This document shows, in pieces, positions 45,299 through 54,218 of a DNA stretch of 64,000 nucleotides (the stretch's first letter is position 1; every line of letters begins with the position of its first letter). A program made the translations under genes and the position numbers. The stretch covers positions 124,001 through 188,000 of the forward strand of contig NZ_LGLV01000006.1 in the NCBI RefSeq assembly GCF_001687365.1, in the 5' to 3' direction. The notes beneath the pieces were generated by a model. That model ran no database searches, was not told the DNA's origin, and saw nothing but the letters and a program-made list of their open reading frames with translations. Source of the stretch: Pararhizobium polonicum. Lineage in GTDB: Bacteria > Pseudomonadota > Alphaproteobacteria > Rhizobiales > Rhizobiaceae.

Positions 45299-46183
45299 TC
45301 AGTTCCCCTTTTCGGCTTTGATCAGCCCACGCAGATACCAGGCGATGAACACGGACATGATGAGGAACAGGATGGTGGCGATGGCTGCGCCATAACCGAA
45401 GCGGAAGGAAAAGATCGACTGCTCGTACATCTGATAGGCCAGCACCGTCGAAGAGCCGAAAGGACCGCCCGCCGTCATAACGGAAACCGCATCGAAGGAG
45501 CGCAGCGCGCCGACGATGGTGATTGCCACAGCGATGAAGCCGACCTGCGTCAATTGCGGTAGGACGATATGGCGCAGCATGCGCCAGCCGCGGGCGCCAT
45601 CGACACGGCCAGCCCCGATCTGTTCTTCATCGAGATTGTTCAGGCCCGCCAGAAACAGCACCATGCAGAAGGCGATCTGCGGCCATAGCGCAGCGGCAGC
45701 CACCGCGAACGTCACCAGATATTCGTCAGACAGAAGTGCTGGCGCTTGCGCGCCAAAGGCATTGTAGATAATCGCCAGAAGGCCATAGGTCGGGTCGTAA
45801 AACCATCCGAAGATGACGCCGACGGTGACGGCGGCCAGTACCAGCGGCATGAAGAACAGCGATTTGACGAGCCGCATGCCTGCGATTTTCTGATTGACCA
45901 GAAGCGCTATCGCCAGCCCTGCCGGTGGGGCGAGCAGGAACATCAGCAGCCAGATGACGTTGTTTTTCAGTGAAATATAGAACTGTGGATCGTCTAGCAA
46001 CTCGGTGTAGTTGGCCAGTCCGATCCAGGTCATCGGTCCGAAACCGTCCCAGTCGTAGAACGAAATCCAGAACGTCTCCACCGACGAGGCGATGATCACC
46101 ACCAGAAACAGCACCAGCCCCGGCGCAAGAAACAGGGCCGGCGCCAGCCAGCTGCGCTGGCGCCGCCACAAACCAACTGTCAT
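45299..46183 (-). CDS. ABC sugar permease (MalF/LacF-like)
   Basis: A 294-residue CUT1 permease: APALFLAPGLVLFLVVI at the N-terminus, then NYTELLDDPQFYISLKNNV and EAA loop IGAGRVDGARGWRMLRHIVLP. Six helices. ATG 46183 has AAGGAA eight bases before it; the frame start at 46219 has no site. It is encoded directly after the binding protein gene, in the order of the Agrobacterium lactose operon. Confidence 0.93.
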   Translation of the reverse strand: MTVGLWRRQRSWLAPALFLAPGLVLFLVVIIASSVETFWISFYDWDGFGPMTWIGLANYTELLDDPQFYISLKNNVIWLLMFLLAPPAGLAIALLVNQKIAGMRLVKSLFFMPLVLAAVTVGVIFGWFYDPTYGLLAIIYNAFGAQAPALLSDEYLVTFAVAAAALWPQIAFCMVLFLAGLNNLDEEQIGAGRVDGARGWRMLRHIVLPQLTQVGFIAVAITIVGALRSFDAVSVMTAGGPFGSSTVLAYQMYEQSIFSFRFGYGAAIATILFLIMSVFIAWYLRGLIKAEKGN

Positions 46184-46247
46184 GATATTTATTCCTTGGA
46201 AAAAGGGAGGTGTCGCCACCTCCCGTCAGGAGAGAGTTGCCGACCGG

Positions 46248-47516
46248 TCAGCCGTGAATGCGCGCGCGCGTCCGTTCTATCTGCTGAAGAATGGTATCGC
46301 GCCGCTCGGGCTTGACCATGAATTCCTGAAGGCCCTTGAGGCCCGCCTGGGCCAGATCCGGATCTGTATCGCGGTCGTAATACTGCGACGTGCCCTTGAC
46401 CTTCTTCATTTCCTCGACCGCCATCTTGAGGATGGGATCATCGGAGATCGGGCAATCATTACGCGCCGGCACGTTGCCTTCGGGGGCAAGATAGGCGGCG
46501 AGATTTTCCGGCTTGTAGAAATAGGCGAGGAATTCGCGCGCCAGTTCCTTGTTCTTCGAGCCCGAGGGCAGATGGATGGAATCCACCGAGAAATCCTCAT
46601 ATTGGGCCATACCCGGCTTGATTTCCGGGAACGGCGCGAAACGGACCTGTGCAAGATCTTCGGGCGGGAAGGCATATTTGATGAAATTGCCGAGATCCAT
46701 CATCGCCGCCTTCTTCTGGACAAGCGCTGCCGCAGCCGGGTCCCAGGCGAAGGATGTACCGTTCGGTGTGAAGAAGTCTGCCTTGATCAGTGTCTCCCAG
46801 CGGTCGAACACGTCTTTGAGCGACGGGTCGGTGTATTTCACCTTGCCGGCCATCAGATCCATGTGGTGCTCAAGACCGTTGATACGCAGGTTCATGTGAT
46901 CGAACCAGCCGCCAGCCGGCCACTGATCCTTGGTGCCCATGCTCATCGGAATGATACCGGCCTTCTTCGACTGCTCTGCGAGCGTGAAAAAGTCGTCGAA
47001 TGTCTTGGGCACAGTCAGGCCGAACTGATCGAATGTGTCCTGGCGATAATACAGACCCCAGAGAATGCCGCCGGTCGGCAGGCCGTATTGTGCGCCGTTG
47101 ACAGTGACCGAACCGAGCGTCGCACCCAGCACATCCTTATAGTTCTCGCGCTGGACCAGATCCGAGATGTCATCGAACAGGCCCTTCTCGACAAAGGTGC
47201 GCATGCGGCTGCCCGAGAACCAGAAGCAGATGTCGGGCGGGCTTGCGACCAGATAGTTGCGGATGGCGGTCTTGTGCGCTTCATGATCCATATTGTTGAT
47301 GGTAACGGTGGCGCCGGCGGCATCGCCGAATTCCTTGGCAATACGCTCAAGCGCTGCGCGCTGGTTTACATCGCCGCGGTTCGAAATGATCGTGAGCTGT
47401 TTGCTTTGGGCGATCGCTGGCGAATAGAGCGCGGCTGACGCAATCGCCGCGCCGCTAGCCTGAAGAAAACGACGGCGCGTCGTCCGCAGGAATTGCATCT
47501 TGGTGTTCATATCCAT
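46248..47516 (-). CDS. ABC sugar-binding protein (CUT1, LacE-like)
   Basis: A 422-residue periplasmic binding protein of the SBP_bac_1 family, with a twin-arginine signal (TTRRRFLQASGAAIASAALY, cleavage after AIA). Family features: NNMDHEAHKTAIRNYLV, VNGAQYGLPTGGILWGLYYR and FLAYFYKPENLAAYL. It delivers the sugar to the LacF/LacG-type permeases. The beta-galactosidase at the end of the operon suggests that the substrate is a beta-galactoside such as lactose. ATG 47516 is preceded by AGGAGGAGAT; a second ATG two codons later is possible. Confidence 0.93.
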   Translation of the reverse strand: MDMNTKMQFLRTTRRRFLQASGAAIASAALYSPAIAQSKQLTIISNRGDVNQRAALERIAKEFGDAAGATVTINNMDHEAHKTAIRNYLVASPPDICFWFSGSRMRTFVEKGLFDDISDLVQRENYKDVLGATLGSVTVNGAQYGLPTGGILWGLYYRQDTFDQFGLTVPKTFDDFFTLAEQSKKAGIIPMSMGTKDQWPAGGWFDHMNLRINGLEHHMDLMAGKVKYTDPSLKDVFDRWETLIKADFFTPNGTSFAWDPAAAALVQKKAAMMDLGNFIKYAFPPEDLAQVRFAPFPEIKPGMAQYEDFSVDSIHLPSGSKNKELAREFLAYFYKPENLAAYLAPEGNVPARNDCPISDDPILKMAVEEMKKVKGTSQYYDRDTDPDLAQAGLKGLQEFMVKPERRDTILQQIERTRARIHG

Positions 47517-47587
47517 CTCCTCCTGTCAGCTTCCCAATATCTGACGCGGGGTATGGAAAATCAAAAATTGGGTGCGATGTCAATCAT

Positions 47588-47606
47588 TAGTTTATTAAAC
47601 AAACTA
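47588..47606. promoter_or_regulatory. Candidate ROK operator
   Basis: TAGTTTATTAAACAAACTA is a dyad (TAGTTT/AAACTA with a 7-base centre), AT-rich like known NagC/XylR-type ROK sites. It lies 72 bases upstream of the binding protein start and within the only gap before the operon. The converging ROK gene is the likely ligand. Confidence 0.65.
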
Positions 47607-48048
47607 TCATGCGAGCGAATGTTCAGGCTGACCGGGGAGCGTCCTGTTGATTTCATTGAAACCCATGACGATCATCTGGAAATGCGGGACAAAAGAACCC
47701 GAGCGTTTCAGGTTAAGTCCTGATCCATCAAATACTGGGACTGAATACCAAGCTGAAGGTCGTCATCCTTGCTTCCAACGTTGACTTTGAGCAGTGCGCC
47801 GAGAGGCGAGGCTGTCGTACCTCCAACGGTTCAATTGTCGCATTGCTAAATGGCCTCTACACCGCATATGTCTTACACCAATTGAAACACGTTGCCCGAC
47901 ATCTCCAGCGTTCCGCTTCCATGCATGAGCCGTCGCCATGCAGATGTGGCATGAGATCATACGTCTGCGGCCCCAATAAGCGGAGGCGGAGGGCCAGACT
48001 TTCGGTCAGGGCCGGCTAACTTTGCGGTCCCGGATGTGCATTAAAATT
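47607..48048. other. Intergenic stretch between two ABC operons
   Basis: About 440 bases. It must hold the promoter of the galactoside operon on its left side and the end of the deoxyribose-type operon on its right. Two open frames (47493-47723 plus and 47763-47960 minus) show no motif, and I do not call them genes. No clear terminator seen. Confidence 0.4.
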
Positions 48049-49152
48049 TCAATCCGGAGCGCTGTAACCGAAGGCGTCGCCTGTGCTTTTCAGGAAGAAG
48101 TGCAGCTTCTGCGGATCGACTGGAACGTCGATCGTGTCATCCGGCTTCACGCGTGAAGAGGCATGAATCTGAGCGGTGAAGGCAGCGGGACCGACCTTGC
48201 CGATCGCCAGCGTATGCGGCCCGAGTGGTTCGATGTCGGCGACATGAACACGCAGGTTCGGAAAGAGGGGATCCGTGTTCATCGTATGCTCCGGCCTTAT
48301 ACCGAGAACCACAGCTTGCCCGATCCCGGTCGACAGGCGTGCGGCCCAATCGGATGGGACCGTGATATCGACACCGCCCTCAGCCCGGAAGGCGATGTTC
48401 CCATCGGCTTGTTCCAGACGCCCTTCGATGAAATTCATGCTCGGCGCGCCGATGAAGGCCGCGACGAACAGATTTTTCGGTGATTCGTAGAGTGTGATCG
48501 GATCGGCGGCCTGTTCGATACGCCCCTGGTTCATCACGACGACCCGGTCGGCCATGGTCATGGCTTCCACCTGATCGTGCGTGACATAGACGATCGTCGT
48601 CTGAAGACGACGGTGCAGCAGTTTGATTTCCGTTCGCATTTCGATGCGCAGCTTGGCATCGAGGTTGGAGAGTGGCTCGTCGAACAGGAACACATCCGGC
48701 TGGCGCACGATCGCGCGGCCGATGGCAACGCGCTGACGCTGTCCACCGGATAGCGCGCTGGGCTTGCGCTTCAGATAGGCCTCGAGATTGAGGATGCGGG
48801 CGGCGTTGGCGACAGCCGTTTCGATATCCTCCTTCGAAGTGCCGCGGACCTTCATGCCGTAGCCGATATTGTCGGCGACGGTCATATGCGGATAGAGCGC
48901 GTAGTTCTGAAAGACCATCGAGCAATTACGAAGGCCGGGCCTCAGCGACGTCACGTCGCGCTCTCCAATGCTGATTTCTCCGGACGAGGCCTGCTCGAGT
49001 CCGGCGATCATGCGCAACGTCGTCGTCTTGCCACAGCCGGAAGGCCCCACGAGCACCACGAATTCCTTATCCGCGATCGTCAGGTCGAGCGCCGGTATGA
49101 CCGCAACACTGCCGAAAGACTTTGTAACCTGGTTCAAACGCACCTGGGACAT
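48049..49152 (-). CDS. ABC transporter ATPase (CUT1)
   Basis: A 367-residue importer ATPase. Walker [11 protein letters not shown]-loop [18 protein letters not shown], signature LSGGQRQR, Walker [17 protein letters not shown]-loop VTHDQVEA, and a C-terminal TOBE region with [10 protein letters not shown]. It is the last gene of the leftward operon whose other members are a binding protein, two permeases and sugar catabolic enzymes. It is only a family-level paralogue of the ATPase in the galactoside operon. AAAGGACACAGC precedes the start. Confidence 0.93.
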   Translation of the reverse strand: MSQVRLNQVTKSFGSVAVIPALDLTIADKEFVVLVGPSGCGKTTTLRMIAGLEQASSGEISIGERDVTSLRPGLRNCSMVFQNYALYPHMTVADNIGYGMKVRGTSKEDIETAVANAARILNLEAYLKRKPSALSGGQRQRVAIGRAIVRQPDVFLFDEPLSNLDAKLRIEMRTEIKLLHRRLQTTIVYVTHDQVEAMTMADRVVVMNQGRIEQAADPITLYESPKNLFVAAFIGAPSMNFIEGRLEQADGNIAFRAEGGVDITVPSDWAARLSTGIGQAVVLGIRPEHTMNTDPLFPNLRVHVADIEPLGPHTLAIGKVGPAAFTAQIHASSRVKPDDTIDVPVDPQKLHFFLKSTGDAFGYSAPD

Positions 49153-49267
49153 GCTGTGTCCTTTTCATGGGAACTCCATCGCCATTGGAAAAGCGGCGAT
49201 GGATTCCCTGCCTTCTTCTCTTTTTCGTCGTCGTCCCCGAAAGCCGGGTCCGTTTCGGATCGATCCG

Positions 49268-50725
49268 TTACTTTGCCGGCAGACCCATCGATGCGCGATA
49301 GGCAGCCAGCTGCTTGTCGCGACCGAATTCGTCGGTCAGTTTGTTCCAGCCTTCCGCGACGGTATCCAGCGCCTGCTGCGGCGTCACCTCTCCGTCGAGA
49401 GCCTTGGAAAGTTCGATTTCCAGGATTTCCGTGTAGGAGAAATAGCCCGGCAGACGCATGTCGAGTGCCGTGTTCTTGGCCGTCACGGCATCCTTCTGGG
49501 CGCCCAGATATTCCTTGGCTTCGCGTGGTGAGAAAATCTTGGACCACAGCTCGGTATTGGTCGTGTGCGAGATGCGGTAAGGATTGACGCCGGTGCCGCC
49601 GGTGATCGCCGCCTGACCGGAGACCGCCGGGCTCGTTACGTATTTGATATAGTCCCAGGCTGCTTCCTGGTTCTTTGAGGAGGAGGGAACAGCTGCCTGC
49701 CAGCCGCCGAAGGCCATGAACGACGTCTGTACGATGTGATCGAACTTGTCCCACGTCTTGGTCTTGTAGTTCCAGATTTCATCGGATCCCGGCAGCGATG
49801 CCGAGCCGACATTTCCGGCCACCTTCGATTGCTTCGGATCTGCCCCGATGACGCCAGTGTCGCCCCAGCCGATCGATTCAGCCACTTGGCCGCCGGCAAA
49901 GGCTGCGTTCACTTCACCGAAGGAGAAGTTCAGGGCATTCGGTGGTGCGAGTTTCGACGCGCGGATATATTCCTCCAGACCGCGAACCCAGCCCGGATTG
50001 TTGACCTGCGCATCCATCGTATCCGGATCGAAGAACATGCCGCCCGGATTGTCGGGATGGCTGACATAGCCGGCCACGTGACTGAAAAGGAACCAGAACT
50101 GCTGCCCGCCGCGGCGAAAGGCTTCGGCCGTGCCCCAGAGTTTTTTGTCCGGCTGCTGGAAGAACTCGGCTATGTCGAGATATTCCTTCCATGTCTTCGG
50201 TGGTGCAAGATCATGGCCGTATTTTGCCTTGAAGGCTTTCTGGTTGTCGGGATTTTCAAAAAGGTCGATGCGATAGGAATAGGTATGCGCGTCGCCATCC
50301 ATGGTCTGCGACAGAACCTTGCCGTTCCAGACCATCAGTTGCTCGCGGTAAACCGGAGCGATATCTTCCCAGTCGGCACCCTTCTGCATCGCGGCAGGCA
50401 TTTCGGAGAGATAGTCGGTGAAGTCCGGCGCCCAGGCCGGCGCGAACGCGATCACGTCGAACGTGTCTTCGCCGGAGGTCAGCGACGTCACGATCTTCGG
50501 GTACAGTTCTGACCAGGGAAATTCCACAACATTGACCTTGCCGCAGGTCTTTTCTTCCCAGCCCTTGGCCGCCAGTTGTAGTGCGGATGCGATATAGGGC
50601 CCGGTCTGGGTGGTCGCTGTAATGGTTACGCCGGTGTAGTCCGGTTCGCAGGCCGCCAGTGCCGATGTTGCTCCCGCGAGCGCGAGCAGTGTCGCCGCTG
50701 TGGATGTCAGTAGAAATCTCTTCAT
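49268..50725 (-). CDS. ABC sugar-binding protein (SBP_bac_1)
   Basis: A 485-residue periplasmic binding protein with a Sec signal (KRFLLTSTAATLLALAGATS, cleavage after ALA). Mature motifs: VNVVEFPWSELYPKIVTSLT, TFDVIAFAPAWAPDFTDYL and YSYRIDLFENPDNQKAFK. The C-terminal region (AAWDYIKYVTSPAVSGQAA) is typical for CUT1 binders. AGGAAAAC directly before ATG 50725 fits. It lies between the permease genes and the ATPase gene. With DeoC and a PfkB kinase in the same operon, a pentose or deoxy-sugar ligand is likely, not proven. Confidence 0.92.
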   Translation of the reverse strand: MKRFLLTSTAATLLALAGATSALAACEPDYTGVTITATTQTGPYIASALQLAAKGWEEKTCGKVNVVEFPWSELYPKIVTSLTSGEDTFDVIAFAPAWAPDFTDYLSEMPAAMQKGADWEDIAPVYREQLMVWNGKVLSQTMDGDAHTYSYRIDLFENPDNQKAFKAKYGHDLAPPKTWKEYLDIAEFFQQPDKKLWGTAEAFRRGGQQFWFLFSHVAGYVSHPDNPGGMFFDPDTMDAQVNNPGWVRGLEEYIRASKLAPPNALNFSFGEVNAAFAGGQVAESIGWGDTGVIGADPKQSKVAGNVGSASLPGSDEIWNYKTKTWDKFDHIVQTSFMAFGGWQAAVPSSSKNQEAAWDYIKYVTSPAVSGQAAITGGTGVNPYRISHTTNTELWSKIFSPREAKEYLGAQKDAVTAKNTALDMRLPGYFSYTEILEIELSKALDGEVTPQQALDTVAEGWNKLTDEFGRDKQLAAYRASMGLPAK

Positions 50726-50767
50726 GTTTTCCTCCCCGGAATTGAAAAAGATAGATGGGTTAGGCGG

Positions 50768-51796
50768 TCACTTTATCGCTCCCAGAAGCAGGCCAGACCG
50801 CATGAGCCTGCTTAAAAGCCCCGCCATGACGACCATGGGTATGATCGCCACAAGGGCGGCTGCCGATATCGACCACCATTCGTCGCCGCGCTGGCTGTTC
50901 TGGCCGGCGACGAGGATGGGCAATGTCTGCCATTTGGAATTGGTCAGGAAGAGCGCGAACAGGAACTCGTTCCACACGAAGGCAAGGGTGATCATGAAGG
51001 TGGCAATCAGGCCCGGCTTCGACATCGGCAGAACGATCCCGAAGAAGATCCGCCATGATGGAACGTTATCGACCATCGCTGCCTCCTCGACTTCGACCGG
51101 CAGGGCGGCGAAGAAATCACGCATCAGCCAGATGACGATCGGCAGCGAGAAGGCGATATAGGCGAAGGTCAGGCCTGTATAGGTATCGACCAGCTTGAAG
51201 CCCATCTTGCCCATCTCCGTGTACATCAGGAAAAGGGCGAAGGCGGCGACGATCGGTGGAAACATGCGCTGGCTGACGAACCAGAAGACAATGTCGTCAT
51301 TGCCGAGGATCGGGCCGGGAAGCCTGATTCGGCTGGAGCCGATGGCCAGCGCGAGGGCTGCGATGAAGGCGTAGATCAGCGAGGTCGCCTGTCCGAGACC
51401 GAGGTAATGACGCCCAAGCAAGAAGCCGCCGAAGGCTACGACCACGAAGATGACGCCGGTCAGGAGCTTGACCTCAAAGGTGAAGCGCACCAGGGCATAG
51501 GCGGCCATTGATCCGATGAACGTCGCCAGCAACGAGGCGGACAGACCGATAATCGTCGAGGCGATGAACGTATTGTGGAACTGCCCGCGCGCGCCTGACA
51601 GAAGCTCGGTCCAGGCCGTCAGGGTCGGATCGAAATCAATGAAGGGGATGTAGGTCGGCCCGCCGACCACGCCGAGCGGCGACTTGAACGAGGTGATCGC
51701 CACCCAGTAGAGCGGAAACAGGGTGAAGGCGAGCCACAGAAGACAACCTGCCAGCGCCCACCAACGGCTGTTGCCCTTAAGATCGCGCACGCTCAT
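50768..51796 (-). CDS. ABC sugar permease (MalG-like, with extra helices)
   Basis: A 342-residue permease. EAA loop: VEVEEAAMVDNVPSWRIFFGIVLP, and the C-terminus LLSRLMRSGLLLGAIK is MalG-like. It is about 60 residues longer than usual MalG because of an insertion of two extra hydrophobic segments (FEVKLLTGVIFVVVAFGGFL and SLIYAFIAALALAIGSS) in the middle. ATG 51796 overlaps the stop of the upstream permease gene by ATGA, which fixes the start; the long frame to 52084 is spurious. Confidence 0.93.
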   Translation of the reverse strand: MSVRDLKGNSRWWALAGCLLWLAFTLFPLYWVAITSFKSPLGVVGGPTYIPFIDFDPTLTAWTELLSGARGQFHNTFIASTIIGLSASLLATFIGSMAAYALVRFTFEVKLLTGVIFVVVAFGGFLLGRHYLGLGQATSLIYAFIAALALAIGSSRIRLPGPILGNDDIVFWFVSQRMFPPIVAAFALFLMYTEMGKMGFKLVDTYTGLTFAYIAFSLPIVIWLMRDFFAALPVEVEEAAMVDNVPSWRIFFGIVLPMSKPGLIATFMITLAFVWNEFLFALFLTNSKWQTLPILVAGQNSQRGDEWWSISAAALVAIIPMVVMAGLLSRLMRSGLLLGAIK

Positions 51797-52668
51797 TTGT
51801 GCTTCTCCAGAATGGGCTTGAGGATGGCGAGATAGACAAGGCCGATGACCGTGATGACGATCAGGAACAGGAAGGACAGCGCGGAGGTGTAACCGAGATT
51901 GAACTTTTTGAAGCCTTCCTGATAGGCAAACAGCGTCAGCGTTTCCGTGGAAATGCCGGGGCCGCCGCCGGTCATGACGAAGACGGTGTCGATGATCTTG
52001 TAGCTCTCGATCAGGCGGATGAAGACGACTGCCACCGAGATCGGCAGCATCATCGGAAAGGTGATGCCCCAGAACTGCTGCCATGGCGTGGCGTTTTCCA
52101 GCGCTGCGGCCTCGTAGACGTCATCCGGCAAGGTCTGAAGGCCGGCGAGCAACATCAGGATGACGAAGGGCGTCCATTGCCAGACCTCCACGGAAATGAT
52201 CGCCCCCAGCGCCCAGCTCGTCTTGGTCAGAAAGGGCAGGTTCGGAAAACCGAAGAAGGTCATGAGCTCGTTGAGCGGACCCATCGTGGGGTTGAGGATC
52301 TGCCGGGCGATCAGCGCCACGGCAACCGGCGCTACCAGCATCGGCAAAAGGAAGCTCAGCCTGAACAGGCCCTCGCCCGGCACCCGTCGGTTCAGCGCAA
52401 GCGCAACCGAAAAACCGATGACATATTGTAGCGAGACGGCAATGAATGCGATCAGCGTCGTGGTGCCTACCACATGCCAGAATCGCGGGTTTTGCAGCAG
52501 CTCGGTGTAGTTTCCAAAACCAACGAAACGGGCGGGCATGGGCGGCACCAGCCGTAGGCTCATGAAACTGGTGGTTAGCGAATAGATTAGCGGAAAGATC
52601 GAGATCACAAGAACGATCAGTAGCGCGGGCCAGATGAAAAAGTGCTTGATCGGATCCTGGCGGGTCAT
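51793..52668 (-). CDS. ABC sugar permease (MalF-like)
   Basis: A 291-residue CUT1 permease with six helices: FIWPALLIVLVISIFPLIYS at the N-terminus, NYTELLQNPRFWHVVGTTTL, and EAA loop VYEAAALENATPWQQFWGITFP. It forms the importer channel together with the next permease. Its start overlaps the end of the PfkB kinase gene by ATGA, so catabolic and transport genes are co-translated. Confidence 0.93.
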   Translation of the reverse strand: MTRQDPIKHFFIWPALLIVLVISIFPLIYSLTTSFMSLRLVPPMPARFVGFGNYTELLQNPRFWHVVGTTTLIAFIAVSLQYVIGFSVALALNRRVPGEGLFRLSFLLPMLVAPVAVALIARQILNPTMGPLNELMTFFGFPNLPFLTKTSWALGAIISVEVWQWTPFVILMLLAGLQTLPDDVYEAAALENATPWQQFWGITFPMMLPISVAVVFIRLIESYKIIDTVFVMTGGGPGISTETLTLFAYQEGFKKFNLGYTSALSFLFLIVITVIGLVYLAILKPILEKHK

Positions 52669-53597
52669 GCGGCACCATTTCCGCCCAGAAGCGTTTCGAT
52701 CTCCGAAAGTTGCGGCATCGCCGGTGCAGTTCCGCGCCGCGTCACTGCAATGCCTGCCGTGGCGCAGCCGAAGCGGGCGGCGTCCACCGGCCGCATGCCG
52801 TTGGAAAGTGCTGCCGAAAAGCCACCGACAAAGGCGTCGCCTGCACCTGTCGTATCGATGACCGGGCCGGAGGATAGGGCAGGAACATGCACCGATTCCG
52901 CGGCCGTATGATACAGAACGCCGCGGCCACCGAGCGTAATCAACGCTGCCTTGACGCCTTTCGACAAAAAGACGTCTCCGGCCCGCTTCGCGTCTTCCAG
53001 CGTCTCCAGTGGGAAACCGACGATGGCGGCGGCTTCGGTTTCGTTGGGTACGATGTAGTCGCAGAGTGGATAGATCGCGTCCGGAAACGGCTCGGCGGGT
53101 GCCGGATTGAAAACAGTCGTCACGCCGGCGGCGTGGGCGATCTCAAGGGCGCGGAGGGCCGCATCGGCCGGCTGCTCCAACTGGGTCACGAAAACCGCGG
53201 ATTGCTCGATGGTGTCGCGCGTGGCCTCGACATCGGCAATGACAATTGTTCCGGCGGCCCCGGGATAGACGATGATGGCATTGTCGCCATTGGTCTCGTT
53301 GACGTAAATGAAGGCGGCTCCGGTCGGCATATTGTCCATCTGCACGATCTTCGGGGTAACGCCGGCCTCGGCATAGGTCTTTAGGGCCATCTCGCCGAAT
53401 GTGTCGCGGCCGATCTTCGAGATAAAGGACACCTTGCCGCCGGCGCGTGCGGCGGCAACGGCTTGGTTAGAACCCTTGCCACCGGGGCCGACAGAGAACC
53501 CGCTTCCGGTGATGGTTTCGCCGACAGCTGGCATGCGCTTGGCGACATAGGCCGTATCGGCCACAAAAATTCCGAGGATCGAAACACCCGACTTCAT
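52665..53597 (-). CDS. PfkB-family sugar kinase (ribokinase/deoxyribokinase-like)
   Basis: A 310-residue ribokinase-type kinase. Substrate motif GPGGKGSNQAVAAARAGG near residue 40, ATP-site motif VIDTTGAGDAFVGGFSAAL with the catalytic Asp, and NPAPAEPFPDAIYPL with PNETEAAAIVGF. The family phosphorylates ribose, deoxyribose or related sugars at a terminal OH. GCGGAG stands before tandem ATG codons at 53600 and 53597; I use the second. DeoC in the same operon makes deoxyribokinase activity (giving deoxyribose 5-phosphate) the best guess. Confidence 0.9.
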   Translation of the reverse strand: MKSGVSILGIFVADTAYVAKRMPAVGETITGSGFSVGPGGKGSNQAVAAARAGGKVSFISKIGRDTFGEMALKTYAEAGVTPKIVQMDNMPTGAAFIYVNETNGDNAIIVYPGAAGTIVIADVEATRDTIEQSAVFVTQLEQPADAALRALEIAHAAGVTTVFNPAPAEPFPDAIYPLCDYIVPNETEAAAIVGFPLETLEDAKRAGDVFLSKGVKAALITLGGRGVLYHTAAESVHVPALSSGPVIDTTGAGDAFVGGFSAALSNGMRPVDAARFGCATAGIAVTRRGTAPAMPQLSEIETLLGGNGAA

Positions 53598-53611
53598 CAT
53601 CGTCTCCGCAC

Positions 53612-54067
53612 TCAAGAGTTTTCCGGCGGAATCACGCCCTTGGTGAACAGGAAGCAGCCGTAGAAGCGGTTTTCACCGGTGGTGATCACGCAATAGGCTT
53701 TCTTTGCCTCTTCATAGAATGCGAAACGTTCGATGCCATACATCGGAGCAGGCTTGCCCTCGGCCTGATCAATCTCGGCCTGTACCTCCTGCTGGACCGG
53801 AGGCAGGTCGCTCGGAGCGCCGACGACCTCCATACGCCCTGCCGACGGCTGTAGCGGTGTGTCCAGAGGCATCACCGACAGAATCGCCTTGATCGCCTGG
53901 GCGGCCGAAACATTGTCGATCCGCAGGAGTTTGCCGAGGGTCGTCTGGCGCGCGATGGAGTCCGACGGAAAATTCGTATCGGATACGATCAGCGTGTCGC
54001 CATGTCCCATAGCCCGAAGCGCATACAATATGTCTGCATTGAGAGCCGGATCGATATTCTTCAGCAT
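53612..54067 (-). CDS. RbsD/FucU-family sugar mutarotase
   Basis: A 151-residue RbsD/FucU protein: MLKNIDPALNADILYALRAM, MGHGDTLIVSDTNFPSDS (catalytic His in GHGD and the Asp of SD.NFP), and RFYGCFLFTKGVIPPE. It interconverts anomers of ribose or fucose and is closest to FucU by motif. It would supply the right anomer to the PfkB kinase encoded 15 bases downstream. AGGGAGGAC precedes ATG 54067. Confidence 0.92.
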   Translation of the reverse strand: MLKNIDPALNADILYALRAMGHGDTLIVSDTNFPSDSIARQTTLGKLLRIDNVSAAQAIKAILSVMPLDTPLQPSAGRMEVVGAPSDLPPVQQEVQAEIDQAEGKPAPMYGIERFAFYEEAKKAYCVITTGENRFYGCFLFTKGVIPPENS

Positions 54068-54218
54068 GAAAGTCCTCCCTTGCGCGCGACGCTCCGGCAA
54101 GTTTTGCCGCGGCGTCCTCCCCGGCCGCAAGGCATCAGGCTTTGCGGCATTTCTCACCCATGTCTGCTTCCGTCAGCCGGCGCGGTCTCCTCCCGCCGGC
54201 AGGACGAAAGTAGGATCC

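Noticed and set aside
47763-47960. 65-codon minus frame between ABC operons
   Set aside because: No ribosome site and no similarity that I can recognise.
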